A stretch of DNA of 64,000 bases from Turbatrix aceti (Eukaryota > Nematoda > Chromadorea > Rhabditida > Panagrolaimidae), in assembly GCA_963969345.1 (NCBI GenBank), contig OZ017768.1:2125976-2189975 (forward strand). The letters are read 5' to 3'. The number at the start of each line of letters is the position of its first letter. Position 1 is the stretch's first letter. Below, one piece after another: positions 14,379-24,821 of this stretch. The notes under the pieces were generated by a model. It made no database searches. It had not been told where the DNA came from and was given only the letters and a program-made list of their open reading frames with translations. The translations under genes and the position numbers were made by a program.

Positions 14379-15282
14379 ATGACAAGCCCGTCTGTCCCCA
14401 TAACCGATCCTATCCCGCTTCCACCTCCACCCGAGGCTCCACCTCTCCCCGAGCTCTCCCCTGCACCCGAATCCGTACCTACACCGACTTCCAAGCAGCC
14501 ATTTGACTCATCGTTGCTGTTGAAAGGAGGGGTCTGCGTTACAGTGACTGTTTGTTTAATCGGCATCATATTCTTCTTCATTGGAAAGGTGAGCTTTTTT
14601 TTCTCAAATAAAAAAAACATGCCACTTTGTTTTAAGAGTTTGGCGAACTCTGCCGTGACGAATAATTTCTTGACTCCAAGCCCGTCTACAATAACAAATT
14701 GTACGCCTACAATAACAAATTGTGTCAGTGTCTTCGCGATCTTTGGTGAAAGAAACTTTATCCGTGAGCAAGAGCAGTCTGATTGGTGGCGACACAGCGA
14801 TATTCCCGCGGATCAGTGGACGACCGCATGGCAAGAAAGCGGCGACGCGATGGGAAACTGCAAGGGGGAATTTGAAGCTGCTCTCACGGCGGCTAAGAAT
14901 CTCCATGACAAGCTGCCTCGGCGAAATGTGACCACCAGTACTACTTCAAGTACTACTACAACGACCACGGTGACAACAACGACGCCGCTGAGTCAGAAGG
15001 TTCGTTTTCTGTTGGAGTGCTCAATTTATTTTTTTTTGATTATTTCATTTTTAGGAGCAAGACTGTCTTGACGAGTTTGCTAACTGCGATTTTTATACCG
15101 ATTTAAAAACTGACTTGGCGAATTGCGACACTCAAATGAATTACATTGATAAGTATTCAGGAGAGTGCTACAATATGGAAACCTGTAACTGCAAAATCAA
15201 GTGCATGGATTCTGACGTTTATTATACTGTAATGCATTATGTTATTGACCGTAATAATTGCACAACACCAGCTGTAAAATAA
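14379..15282 (+). CDS. Single-pass membrane protein, Pro-rich tail and Cys-rich C-terminal domain
   Basis: No known family recognised. Proposed exons are 14379-14588, 14637-14999 and 15055-15282, all phase 0, giving about 266 residues. The first, 48-bp intron has a multiple-of-three length and stays open, so it may be retained. Residues 1-45 are very rich in Pro with few charges. Residues about 49-69 form a hydrophobic helix (KGGVCVTVTVCLIGIIFFFI). Next come a Trp-containing segment and a Thr-rich stretch. The last exon encodes a compact domain with about eight cysteines, suggesting an extracellular disulfide-bonded module. There is no signal peptide before the helix, so a type II topology is likely. 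An AATAAA overlaps the stop codon (15278-15283). The structure is supported by sequence; the function is unknown. Confidence 0.6.
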
Positions 15283-15427
15283 ATGTTGATTGGATTTTTG
15301 TATCTCTGATGTGAGTCTGATAAACAGAATTTGCGGAACCGAAAATCTATAGCCACAAGATACTGCAGCGACAACTCCTGAAGCGACGCAGCAAGCAGCT
15401 TTTTTGAAAGTGTTTCGCCTCAACAGT

Positions 15428-15562
15428 TGGTGTTTATCTGATATCATGTTGATATCAGGATCTGATACTCGTACTGGTAACTATCAGGCTGATATCAGGT
15501 CTGATATCGTGATATCATGCCTGATATCGCAATGTCAGGCGTGCATCCTGATATCAGTATCA
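15428..15562. repeat. GATATC-rich degenerate repeat array
   Basis: The palindromic word TGATATCA and close variants recur about eight times in 130 bp, often followed by GG or TC. There is no coding frame of interest. It lies between the stop of the upstream membrane-protein gene and the C-type lectin gene on the other strand. Confidence 0.6.
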
Positions 15563-15876
15563 GTCAACAGTAAGTTTTTTCACTTGAAAAAGCTCTTGAC
15601 GGATGTTATCCAAAATTTGGTTTTATCAACTCGGAGACTCAAAATTTATCGCAAGTCGATCGCAAGGTGCAGGTACAACAGCATTACTTAGCCGATATGA
15701 AAGAAGAATTCAGTTCACATACTGCTGTAAACACTTTTTTTGAGAATTTTTATCCCTTCGTTTCATTTTTGATTTTGTCGATGTCCTTCCTCATTAAATG
15801 TGTACTAATCCAAAAAAGGTTTATTGTTCAACATCGAACCAATGTCAGAAACAATAAACAAACAAAAATCAACAAA

Positions 15877-16365
15877 TCAGTGAATGAGCGGGACTTCGCA
15901 GACGTAGGGGCGAGCGAGCAAGCAGTCGACCTGCATCCACTTGCCTTGGACGAGGGGATTGACAGTGGCGCACTTGAGAACAGCGGAGTCGATCAAGTTC
16001 ACGGCCCAGTTGGCGTAGTCGACCGACGTGCCATCCGTCCAGCTCCAGGCGTCCGAGTTGCCGTCGATGGAGTTGGCGCCGATGAAGAAGAACATGCCTT
16101 TGAAGTGCTTCTTCGCGTGCTCAGCGATGAGTTCGTTATCGAAGGCGTTGGAGAACTTTGCCAGATGGCCACGCTGTTTGGTGCAGGACGAGAGTGCATC
16201 GACGAAGGATTTGAATTTCTCGTGATAGGAGTAACACTTGTCCTCCTTGATAGAATGATCCGAGCCATCGGGACAGCGTTTGAGCGGGTAGGTCCTGTTG
16301 CCGTAGAAGAACGAACTGGCAGCGGCGATGGTCAGGAGACAGAAGAAAACGCAGAGCTTGAGCAT
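15877..16365 (-). CDS. Secreted C-type lectin-like protein
   Basis: An intronless 162-residue protein. The start at 16365 is preferred over an ATG 69 bp upstream because it gives a clean signal peptide, MLKLCVFFCLLTIAAASS. The remainder is one C-type lectin-like domain. It has the usual cysteine framework, a CYSYHEKFKSFVDALSSC opening, the FIGANSID core strand, the WTDGTSVDYANW motif and the closing YVCEV. The calcium and sugar-binding EPN/QPD triplet is absent, so classic mannose or galactose binding is not predicted. Nematodes carry large families of such lectins, many in intestine and immunity. A related gene lies at 19140 on the other strand. A TTTATT (AATAAA on this strand) at 15819-15824 could serve as the poly(A) signal. 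Confidence 0.88.
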   Translation of the reverse strand: MLKLCVFFCLLTIAAASSFFYGNRTYPLKRCPDGSDHSIKEDKCYSYHEKFKSFVDALSSCTKQRGHLAKFSNAFDNELIAEHAKKHFKGMFFFIGANSIDGNSDAWSWTDGTSVDYANWAVNLIDSAVLKCATVNPLVQGKWMQVDCLLARPYVCEVPLIH

Positions 16366-16420
16366 GGTGAAAATTGCGAAAGTATCGAGGGCACTGGTGA
16401 AAAGAGTTGGAAAATGTCTG

Positions 16421-16428
16421 CTTTTATG
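16421..16428 (-). promoter_or_regulatory. TATA-like box of lectin gene
   Basis: CATAAAAG on the minus strand, centred about 60 bp upstream of the preferred lectin start codon. The second lectin has a comparable element, which supports a shared promoter design. Confidence 0.45.
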
Positions 16429-16802
16429 CGGCATTTGAAAAGGGGCGGAGTGTCGGTCGCCGGAATGGGAAAATCCTGGATTGTGCGCGCTCTGATGGGA
16501 TCACACCTTTTAACGGACAAGGACTTGTTTGTTTGTGCGTCGTAAAAATTTTATGAATACAAGCTGAGCTTGCATGCCAAAGACATCCCCCGCGCGATTC
16601 CAGCGCAGATGGCGACTGCAGTGCGCTTTTTCAAAAAGCAGGTAATCTCCAATATCTCTTGCACAACCACAACTTGGAAATGCTCCAATGATGACAATCG
16701 CACAGCAATTTGAACATTGTTGTGCAAAGATTTCACGTTGCACGCGTGGTATCAACGTTTCTTTTTTTTGACGAAATTACTGTTTTCCAAATTCAATTTT
16801 CT

Positions 16803-17053
16803 GTCGTTTTTGCCGTAGAAACCCCTTTTTTTTCTACGACAAAAACGACGTGGAAAAAAATAAGTGTGAGGTCACCTGGCCAAACGGCGACTGGAGTCTC
16901 ACTAAAATTTATCAATCACTAATTTCAGTGAGACTGTTTTTGCGTAAAAAACGCAGTGCCTTTAGGGTACAAACGCGAGGAAAAAAAATTGAAAAATGCC
17001 ATGTTTGTCATCCCTGTAACTGTTTGGTTCCCGTAAAAAGAAGAACCAAACAG
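16803..17053. repeat. String of four hairpins
   Basis: Four inverted repeats follow each other: 16803-16821 with 16831-16849 (18 of 19 paired), 16895-16903 with 16927-16935 (perfect, extendable inward with one mismatch), 16941-16945 with 16951-16955, and 17020-17030 with 17043-17053 (perfect 11 bp, CTGTTTGGTTC). No coding frame explains the arrangement. Confidence 0.6.
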
Positions 17054-17214
17054 ATCGCTTGCCCGGAGCGGCCGTATCCAAATGTGGCCGATGCACCAAA
17101 TACATAAGCGGTTTCGATTTTATTGTACGGTAGAAAAGCTAGGGCCGGTAGCAGAGAGAGATTGAAAGAAATGATTTCACCGGCATTTGAAACACCTGTC
17201 GGAAGGCAGACTAA

Positions 17215-18080
17215 CTAATCTGCGGCTTTGTGTCTGCTCTTGGTATGGTGTGCCATGCCGCAGTTCGTGTAGAGCAGCGTAAACATTTTATGAGCTCGAC
17301 TAAAGGTGCCGTCCGTCGAGGGGGTTGCCGTAGTTGTCGTATACAGTGTCCCATCAATGACGAGGTCATTGGGATCCGAGACGTTGATACGAGCTGCATA
17401 AGGTTCGCCGGCTCGCCTCGCAGTTTGTGACGTCCAGTGTAATGCGACTTCATCGGGATGCACGAGCCCTTGCTCGATGACGATGTCACGGGCTGACTTG
17501 TTTGTATTGAGCGCCGCTTCTCTGAGCTTCCAATGTCAATGTTTTTTTCTACAAATTAAATAAACATTATTTTTAAGTATATATTTTTTTCGAATTACAT
17601 AAATATAAAAAATAACCTACAGTCTCTTTGACGACATTAGTCCATCGTGCTTTTGAGTTTTCGCATTTTCGATCCTTCGTCGTTGAAATACAAATTTTTG
17701 GTTTTGTATCGGACTCCGGCTAGGCTGTGGTTCCCTTCGAGAACAGATGTGGCTTCTTTGATGGTGGCCGCGAGAACGTCACGCAAGAAGTCATCTGTGA
17801 CGACAAATTCGAAAAGGACTTGCCAGCTTTTTTCTATAGGGGTGGCTAGACGTGTGATCAGAATCGTCGTCCATCGGAACACATTGGGACAATGTTGAAA
17901 AACTCAAACCTCCGAACACTCCTCCTTTGTTGTAAAAGTTACCCGGATCGGCATTCTGAGGCTAAAAATTTTAGGTTCCTATTTACAATTGAAAAGTGTA
18001 CAAATTACGTGTTTTTCGCGGAGAATATCCTTGATGCTGCCATTGATGGATACCGGCAATGTGTAAAAACATTGACAGCA
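17215..18080 (-). pseudogene. Fragmentary coding-like locus, possibly a decayed gene
   Basis: Several minus-strand stretches look protein-like but do not join into one frame. One at about 18076-18010 precedes a good donor. A second at about 17962 downward, after an AAATTTTTAG acceptor, reads PQNADPGNFYNKGGVFGG. A third around 17882-17640 reads FEFVVTDDFLRDVLAATIKE. A fourth at 17534-17215 includes REAALNTNKSARDIVIEQGL, which faintly resembles the C-terminal segment of aspartase/fumarase-type lyases. Stops or frame changes separate them under the splice sites I tried. It may be a pseudogene or a real gene whose introns I failed to place. Confidence 0.3.
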
Positions 18081-19139
18081 ATAGCTCCAATCTCCGAGGT
18101 AAAAAATTGGGGAGAACAGTAGTCGGAGACGAGGAAAATTCTCCCCGACGGAGAGAGAATCTGTCAGTAAGCTGGTTTATGATTGAATGAATGCAAAATT
18201 TTGAGCGAATTGCGCTATTTTCACAAATTTGTGTATTTGTTTTCAAAAATAAAAGCTAATGCGCATATTTGTATACAATTGTGATTTTTGAGCTTATCTT
18301 ATTTGTCATATCTGGTTTCGATGATGGAGTCGATGGAGTTGACTCCGAAATTGACTCCGTGAGTCATTTTGATCGAACAAATTTTTGACTTCGATTCCGA
18401 CTCCAAACTCCGAAAATTTAACAAACCACATATCTGTAAATTAAAAATTGACACACATTTTGTTATCCAGAAGTCATAATGTAAAACAATCATAAAGTAT
18501 TTTCTGCTTGATGACGAACCACGCCATCATCACACCTTCTGACTGTGCATTGTAATGTTGTATACGTATGATATTTATGGGGCGTACGAGTTAGAGAATA
18601 TACTAAATCGTAAATCGTAAATCGTAAATACTTGGTTGTCTTGCCGCTCAGTTGTCCGACGCTTAGTCAGTGTAGCACTATTCTCAATTTGCCGACGATC
18701 AATATATATGTATGGCACTATAGTATACGCTCATGAGCACATGCGCTTAATAGTCCGAATCTGTCGGACCCTTTACAAGCTGATGCCCTGACATGCCTGG
18801 GAATAACATAACAGAACATTTGAGAAACTAGGAACTAGGATTTTTATGACATTTGAGATTAAGGATACGAACAACCGTCCCGGATCCACTATTCATTTTA
18901 AAATCAGACTCGACGCCATAACTTTTAAGTTCATCGGCCAGAGATGGCAGATGAGCTCAAATGTATGTACAAACCCCTCTTTTCAGGTAGGTTGAACCGC
19001 GCAAAGCAGCGCATACACTGCAGTTGTGTGCTTATTCTTTCCAGTAAACTACCGTTCCAGTTCTCTATTCCCTATAAATTTGTGCATAAAAACTGGTATT
19101 CCCGGATACCTTGTCCTTGTGCTCTACCATAACTTTACA
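18081..19139. other. Spacer with GACTCC and TCGTAAA simple repeats
   Basis: No gene seen. GACTCC/GGAGTC words cluster at about 18320-18420, and a four-copy AATCGTA tandem lies near 18603-18632. A TATA-like CTATAAAT sits at 19072-19079, about 60 bp before the second lectin start. Confidence 0.45.
19072..19079 (+). promoter_or_regulatory. TATA-like box of second lectin
   Basis: CTATAAAT about 60 bp upstream of the lectin ATG at 19140, matching the spacing seen at the first lectin. Confidence 0.5.
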
Positions 19140-19610
19140 ATGTTCAGCCTCCACGTGTTTATCTGTCTGCTAACAATTGTCCCTTCATTTGGCCAGTTGT
19201 ACACGCACTGCCCTCCTCCCTTTTTTCTTCAAATTAGGGGTCAAAAATGCAGTTCTTTCTACAAAGAATTCAAGCCGTTTACCGACGCGCTTACGGCGTG
19301 CGCAAGTCATGGCGGTCACCTGGTTTCAATCAAAAACATCCTTGATGACACGGATCTTAATTTTTACGGAAGAAGGGTTTACAAAGGCCAACCTTTTTTG
19401 ATCGGTGCCAACAAAATTGACGATAACACATGGAAGTGGGCGGATGGCACGCCGCTGAACTACACCAACTGGGAAACTGACGTGATCGATTCTCCCGATC
19501 TGCAGTGTGCTGTTATCAATCTTGCAAATTTTGGCCGGTGGAAGCCAGTCGACTGCTACATGCCTTATCATTATGTATGCGAAATCGCTAAAAAAAACCT
19601 CAAAAACTGA
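19140..19610 (+). CDS. Secreted C-type lectin-like protein
   Basis: An intronless 156-residue protein with a signal peptide (MFSLHVFICLLTIVPSFGQ) and one C-type lectin-like domain. Marks of the fold are FYKEFKPFTDALTACASHGG, the FLIGANKIDDNTW strand, WADGTPLNYTNW, and the closing VDCYMPYHYVCEI. It aligns along its whole length with the lectin at 15877-16365, so the two are tandem paralogues inverted relative to each other. No EPN/QPD triplet is seen. An AATAAA lies about 36 bp past the stop. The start is chosen because it gives the signal peptide and sits at the expected distance from the TATA-like box. Confidence 0.88.
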   Translation: MFSLHVFICLLTIVPSFGQLYTHCPPPFFLQIRGQKCSSFYKEFKPFTDALTACASHGGHLVSIKNILDDTDLNFYGRRVYKGQPFLIGANKIDDNTWKWADGTPLNYTNWETDVIDSPDLQCAVINLANFGRWKPVDCYMPYHYVCEIAKKNLKN

Positions 19611-19968
19611 TTTTTTTTGTTCTCAATGACAATGCTTTGAATTCAAAAATAAACTTTTTTTAAAGTTTTTGTAATTTTTTAAGAATAGGGACATCCTGTA
19701 CAATGTTGGATCCGCATTCGAATCCAAAATTCTTGGTCTAAAAATCCGATCCCCAGCCGAAACTCATAAAAATCAAATTTTTGGATCGGTTAAATGACAA
19801 CAAAAAATTTACCATTGCTTTGATGAACTGAACGGAGCGTTGCCAAATACATATGCAGCGCACATGTATGTCTGTTTGTCATTGTTCATTCATTTAACCA
19901 GTCGATGAAGTTCTGCCTCGACGGCATAGTTCAATTCTTCCATCCAAATCGTTCACAGACGCGCATGC

Positions 19969-20055
19969 AACGTCTACAGCAAGTGGAAACAAGTCAAATG
20001 CTATATGCCTCGTTCATTTGCCTTTTCAGTCCCTGCTGCAGATTTCGAATTCTGA
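19969..20055 (+). pseudogene. C-type lectin relic (C-terminal fragment)
   Basis: The frame reads YSKWKQVKCYMPRSFAF and then stops. It matches the end of the neighbouring lectin (GRWKPVDCYMPYHYVC) but lacks the final cysteine and everything upstream. It is probably the remains of a third lectin copy. Confidence 0.5.
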
Positions 20056-20423
20056 TTTTTTGCTTTTGTTGACATTACAAATTTAAACGTAAAAAATAAA
20101 AATTTTTCTACAACTGTTTGATTTCTAAAGACCAGGGAAAAACAACTGTTACGTCACACTTGTCAATAGAGACTACAGTTCAAATTACTGTAAAGCACAA
20201 AGCTTTCCTGAGAACTCGGATTGAATACAAAGCAGTCAGTTACTTTCCTCAAACGTCAGGTTGCATTCCAAGTAAAGCAGTTACGACAACGAACTACAGG
20301 TTGTTCTAAAAGTGCATTCCCCATTCCCAGGCTTTGTCGGCACCCATTATGACCGAAGCAGTGCTCTTACATTGCCTGTAGTTACATCTGTTACTTCGGG
20401 CAGAGCTCCCATCAGGTTCAAAA

Positions 20424-20693
20424 ATGCTAAAGTACTCCGACTATCATTTTGAGACCGTAACAGGATATCCTCGTTTTGCAGATTTCATGTTTGTGATATG
20501 TCTCATGTTTTTTGCATTGTCTATTATTTGTAAGTTTACTTTCAGTAACGCATGTTTTTTTTTTAAAGTTGCCGAAATATTTTCAGTCTCACTGGCAGCA
20601 TGCATCTGCAGTTGCATTCAAATGTTCGTCAAAAAGTGCAACAAAAACCAGAAAAGTCCCGAATACGACAAATTTTCAATGAATTATGTTTGA
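20424..20693 (+). CDS. Small single-pass membrane protein
   Basis: Not recognised. Proposed exons 20424-20529 and 20587-20693 join in phase 1 (donor T|GTAAGT, acceptor ATTTTCAG) to give about 70 residues. The junction creates one continuous hydrophobic helix, FVICLMFFALSIIFSLAACI, followed by a Cys/Lys-rich tail ending at NYV. That a helix is completed by splicing is the main support. A further open stretch at about 20118-20309 (IETTVQITVKHKAFLRTRIE) could be an upstream exon, but I could not connect it. Confidence 0.45.
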   Translation: MLKYSDYHFETVTGYPRFADFMFVICLMFFALSIICKFTFSNACFFFKVAEIFSVSLAACICSCIQMFVKKCNKNQKSPEYDKFSMNYV

Positions 20694-20815
20694 CTGGCAC
20701 TATGCCTTTTGGCTTACTGTAGCTAGGCTGCGTACCTGTGTATCCACTTTAAAAATGTAAAATGTAATTTTTTGAATGTAATAAAATGATACGTTGACGA
20801 ATACGATACATTTTT

Positions 20816-22749
20816 TTATATCACAAAACTCAACACCAATAATCCCAAAGCGTAAACGTGACCGGCAAAGTTGTATCGACCGTAATGCGCCAGCGCATGT
20901 TTAGCCGAGTAATCCACTTCCGCGAGATCCAGGTCACCCGTAAATGCCATTCCGGTGTAAATAAGCAGCAGAATATTGGCAAAGGTAAATGCCAAATTCA
21001 GACCAATCGTTGCAAGTCGCACTAAGACGCTGTTGGCACTTCGATTGTGCGTACATGAACTTTGACAGCGTCGGGACAAAATGCACAGATTTAGGCGCCG
21101 TGCAAGACGTTTGCGGAAAGCTGCAAAACGTTTTTTTTTTATTTTGCAAACGGCATTGCTATTTTTTTCTTACCATTTTCAGCCAAAGCAAAGAATGCCA
21201 AACTGAGGAGAACGGAGGTGATTTGAAATGTTAGACCATGCATAAGGGAACTCACAACAAAGGTCGAGAGGACAGCAAGCGTGATATTGGTTGACTTGAT
21301 TTTTTTGTAAACATCTGGAAACAAAAAAATAATTATGGTGTCAACGGACGAACGAACGTGAGAATTTGTCATCATGCTTGTAAACGAACACGCACAAGCA
21401 CCATTTTTTAGTAAAACGTTACTTTTGAAAAAATAAAATCGTTTTTTTAGTAAAAATGAAACTATTATAATTATTATACGATTTTTTGTATACTAAATAA
21501 ATTTAATGATAAAACATTACCTTTGTACATCAAAATTTTATTATTTTGTTAGAAGTAACATTAAAATTTCGTACATTTTTCTTACTTTCAAAAATCAGAC
21601 CAAATTAAAATCCATAAAATTTTTTTAATTCTATTTATCTATTTTCTCACTTTTAATTGCGATTTTAGTGCATAAAAAGTTCGCTTTTTCTGGTCATTTT
21701 TACTCCCTTTTACTCCCACCGGTTTAAAAAATAAAATACTATAACATATGTTTTTCGTTATTTTTTAAAGGTTCAAAACTTACAAATGTTCAAAAAATCC
21801 GACAACGCAGCATTCCATGATACGACCACCTGCGTCATAGACCGCGGCCATTCCACGTCAATTGCATTGACGACCCGTAGATTCGTATTCCGGTAGCCGG
21901 CGACCAAAGCCAGGTGCCACAAAAAGTAAAGAATAAAATACTGATCAAATCGGAAGGATTGGGCCGTGAAATAGTCGTCGATGATCCATGCTTTTCCTCC
22001 CAGCAAATTTGAAATCTGAGGAATAAGACACGCACTGTAGAAAAAACAAGCCGCGATGACACCAAAAAATCCAGAAATCAGGAGCCCGGATTTAAGTGAT
22101 GGTAAAAATTTTCTATGAACTTGCAGGTAAGCTTCAAAGGTCGTAAAAAGTCCAAAATAACTGGTAGCAGGGTTGAAAACGTATCCGGCAATTTGGTATA
22201 CGTTGACTTCTTTTTGCGTTCCGTCAGCCAAATCAAAGGCCACGGATACGATTTTCATAACAACGACCATGAGTGATCCACGAAAGGATGTGAATTCAGA
22301 TGGGGATGTTAGTTGTTGGCTGAAAAAAAACAAAAAAAGATATAAATTTCGGACGCAAATACTATAATTAAAAAATTTACCATAACAAAATGTAAAAAAT
22401 ACTTCCAGCTAGCAGGCCAAAACACAGGGTTGGTTGTTGGGTAATTTTCGACAGACGGATGCAAAGAATGAAAAAATATGCAATTACGAAGTATACAAGT
22501 AATGCGATGATACACGTTGAGGTAGATCGATTGTACAGAAAATAGCCGATTCCGAGTAAGGAAACTGATCCGTGTTGCCAGTTTCTGTTTTTTGGACCTA
22601 AAAGTATTATACTTATTTTATATTTAAAAAATTTTTTGGGCTGAACAATGTTTTTTTTAATCATTTTTTCATAACGTTTTACATAAGTGACATTGATCTA
22701 AACATAAATCTGTAACATTACTTCCGCTGACAGTAAGATTAACGTTCAT
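20816..22749 (-). CDS. PORCN: Porcupine, Wnt protein O-acyltransferase
   Basis: Porcupine is a multi-pass ER enzyme of the MBOAT family that attaches palmitoleate to a serine of Wnt proteins, a step needed for their secretion. Minus-strand exons 22749-22683, 22597-22381, 22319-21784, 21314-21174 and 21120-20816 join in phase to about 421 residues, against about 460 in vertebrates. Diagnostic blocks are SFRGSLMVVVMKIVSVAFDL, VVVSWNAALSDFLN, the catalytic-His segment SSLMHGLTFQITSVLLSLAF, and FRKRLARRLNLCILSRRCQ. The first exon (MNVNLTVSGSNVTDL) is only phase-supported. An alternative start at 22664 inside the open frame of exon 2 is possible, and some N-terminal residues may be missing. The core identity is very secure. 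Confidence 0.9.
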
Positions 22750-23180
22750 TTTTATCGATGTTGCGTTACTTTTGGCATTGCAGGCTGAAATGAAGTAAAA
22801 CTTTTTTTGCATAATACTTTTTCAGAGTAACATCACATCAGAGTAACATTGAAATTTCGTTTTCTATACTTTACAATTTGTGCAGTTTTGGGTCTTTTTG
22901 AATCAGTCAAAGATTTTTTTAATGATTCTGGCCTAATTCAATTTGTGTGTTAGTTTTTTTAAAAGTATTTTTAAACTCACATGTTTTTTTTATCAAAAGT
23001 AAAAACATGTTTTCCCCATATCAGCTGTCAAGTTTTGCTATTCAAATTTGCCAATGAGTGATTGCATATTTTCGAACGCTTTTATCAACGATTGCTTCAT
23101 TCCAGTTTTACGTGCCACTGGGCGAATACTGCTCTCACACGCTCCATCGTCTGTCTTTCTGGAAGTTGGATCACGATCGT
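22750..23180. other. Spacer between divergent genes, rich in GTAAC words
   Basis: No gene seen. GTAAC/GTTAC words next to A or T runs recur here, as in several other introns and spacers of the window. Confidence 0.4.
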
Positions 23181-23755
23181 ATGACGATGACGGCGGCTCC
23201 GAATGAGTTCTCCGACGTCGACGTGAGTTCTGAGCCAACGCAGAATTTCTTGCTAGGCTTCATCTACGCCACCATGGTATGCTTTGGACTCTTCATCCTA
23301 ACATTCTCAGCGTGCTGGAAGAAGAAATCCACGTCTACCACGTCTTCAGAAGGAAATCCGCCAGGCGGCGTGAATAATTCAAAGATGACCGCAACATCAA
23401 AGTTAGTCCAGGCATCCAAGGCCCAAAAGGCGCAGGCAACACAACAACCAGCCCCTCCAAATCGCAACAAGCCAGAGCCGGAGAAAATAGAGCTGTCGAG
23501 CAGTGGTGGTACAAAGTCCGACGGCAAGGCAAAGGTGCTAGAGGAACGCGAGGTCAGCTTAGCTTTTAGATGCATACACTTTTCGATCCTTGAGTTCAAA
23601 AATTTTGTTTTTAGAAAAAAATTGCACAAGGACTGGTAGTTCGAAGGCAAAGCGATTATCCGGCCTTGGACGACGTCCTCAGCGATCTCTCAAACTCTGA
23701 AACGAAAAAGAACGATACAAAAAGGAACGATACAAAAAAGAAGAATGTTCATTGA
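23181..23755 (+). CDS. Single-pass membrane protein with basic, Ser/Lys-rich tail
   Basis: Not recognised. Exons 23181-23552 and 23615-23755 join in phase 0 to about 170 residues. A short acidic N-terminus is followed by a helix (FLLGFIYATMVCFGLFILTF, about residues 22-45), then CWKKK, which places the tail in the cytosol. The tail is rich in Ser, Thr, Gln, Pro and Lys. The last exon has SDYPALDDVLSDLSNSE and a double KNDTK repeat. The ATG chosen is the first in the open frame. An AATAAA follows the stop at 23766-23771. The splice sites are canonical, and the function is unknown. Confidence 0.6.
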
Positions 23756-24059
23756 AATCGATCGTAATAAACTGGATTTTTTTTTATGGTTTTATGTGTG
23801 TATTGGGGAGGAGAAAAAAGTGGGCCATATCAAGCACAAAAAGTGAACATTATTTTTTTTAATTCAAAAACAAATTATAGTATGTTCAACGAAAAGTAAC
23901 AAAATAAGGACAAAATCAGAATGTTACTCCGATCAAAAGTAATACAATAGTGAAAAAAAGTGTTACTCATCTTTAGACTGCAAAATCAAAAGTAACATTT
24001 TAGCACCAAAAAATGAATGTTATACAAAACTAAATTTACGCTGTAATGTCCCGTGTTAC

Positions 24060-24377
24060 TCATAAAAAAGTAACACTTTTGCTGCACAAAATTAGCGACA
24101 AACCAGCTAAAATCCCAAATCCTTTCCAAAGTGCGTCAAAAAACAACGAACCTATACAAAAAATAGCTCTTTGCAAAACCGCGAGCAATATGAGGGGTTT
24201 TATGAGCGTGAATAGAGCTTCCGACGACGAAGAAAGACAAAAGTAAGTCTCGACGAAGGGTTCTTGTTGGCTGTGATGATACTGATGCAGCAACAATGCG
24301 CGCTCCATCTCATCGTACTCATCTTCATCGTAATCGGCGTAGAACTGAAGCAAGTCGAGATCTGGATTTTGGTTCAT
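24060..24377 (-). CDS. Small membrane protein with acidic N-terminus
   Basis: Not recognised. The open frame starts at an ATG at 24377 and encodes 105 residues: an acidic, Tyr/Asp-rich N-terminal third (FYADYDEDEYDEMERALLL), then two hydrophobic segments around TLIKPLILLAVLQRAIFCIG and FGILAGLSLILC. The opposite strand has an open frame over part of it (24046-24246), so the coding strand is not certain. I prefer this one because its composition is more protein-like. Confidence 0.4.
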   Translation of the reverse strand: MNQNPDLDLLQFYADYDEDEYDEMERALLLHQYHHSQQEPFVETYFCLSSSSEALFTLIKPLILLAVLQRAIFCIGSLFFDALWKGFGILAGLSLILCSKSVTFL

Positions 24378-24821
24378 TTTTTTTTTGTGGAAAAAAATCG
24401 ATCGAGGAACAAAACAATTTTTCTTTTCGGCGAACAAGTAACAAAACAAGGAAGAAAGGTCAGCAACCAGTGAAGAAGCAAACACTCGGTTCGCCCCTCT
24501 TCGCCGCCATCGTAAAAAAAGCGAGAAGAAGAGGAGCATCATAAATTCCCTGAAAGTGCGATTTATGGGAATTTATGGTTTTTGGACTATTGATTAGCAC
24601 ATTTTGTACACACTTTCTTTTTACAATCCGAAAAAAAAGCTTGATTTACGTCGCAGAAATCAACCAAGATTCAAAAAACATCAATTGAACGAAAAAAAGC
24701 ACAAATAATTTTTTAGGGAACACTTTGTCATCAAACTGTTCCTTTGCGCGCATTTTTGTGCAAAAGAACCATTTTTTTCTTCAAATCAAACTTTTACCCT
24801 TTGTTTCTGCGTTTTACCTCA

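Noticed and set aside
15667..16545. Plus-strand 292-residue frame
   Set aside because: Antisense shadow of the C-type lectin; no domain of its own.
24046..24246. Plus-strand 66-residue frame with ATG and a GTAAGT near its end
   Set aside because: Overlaps the more protein-like minus-strand frame; no acceptor exon found downstream. Kept as a doubt about the coding strand.
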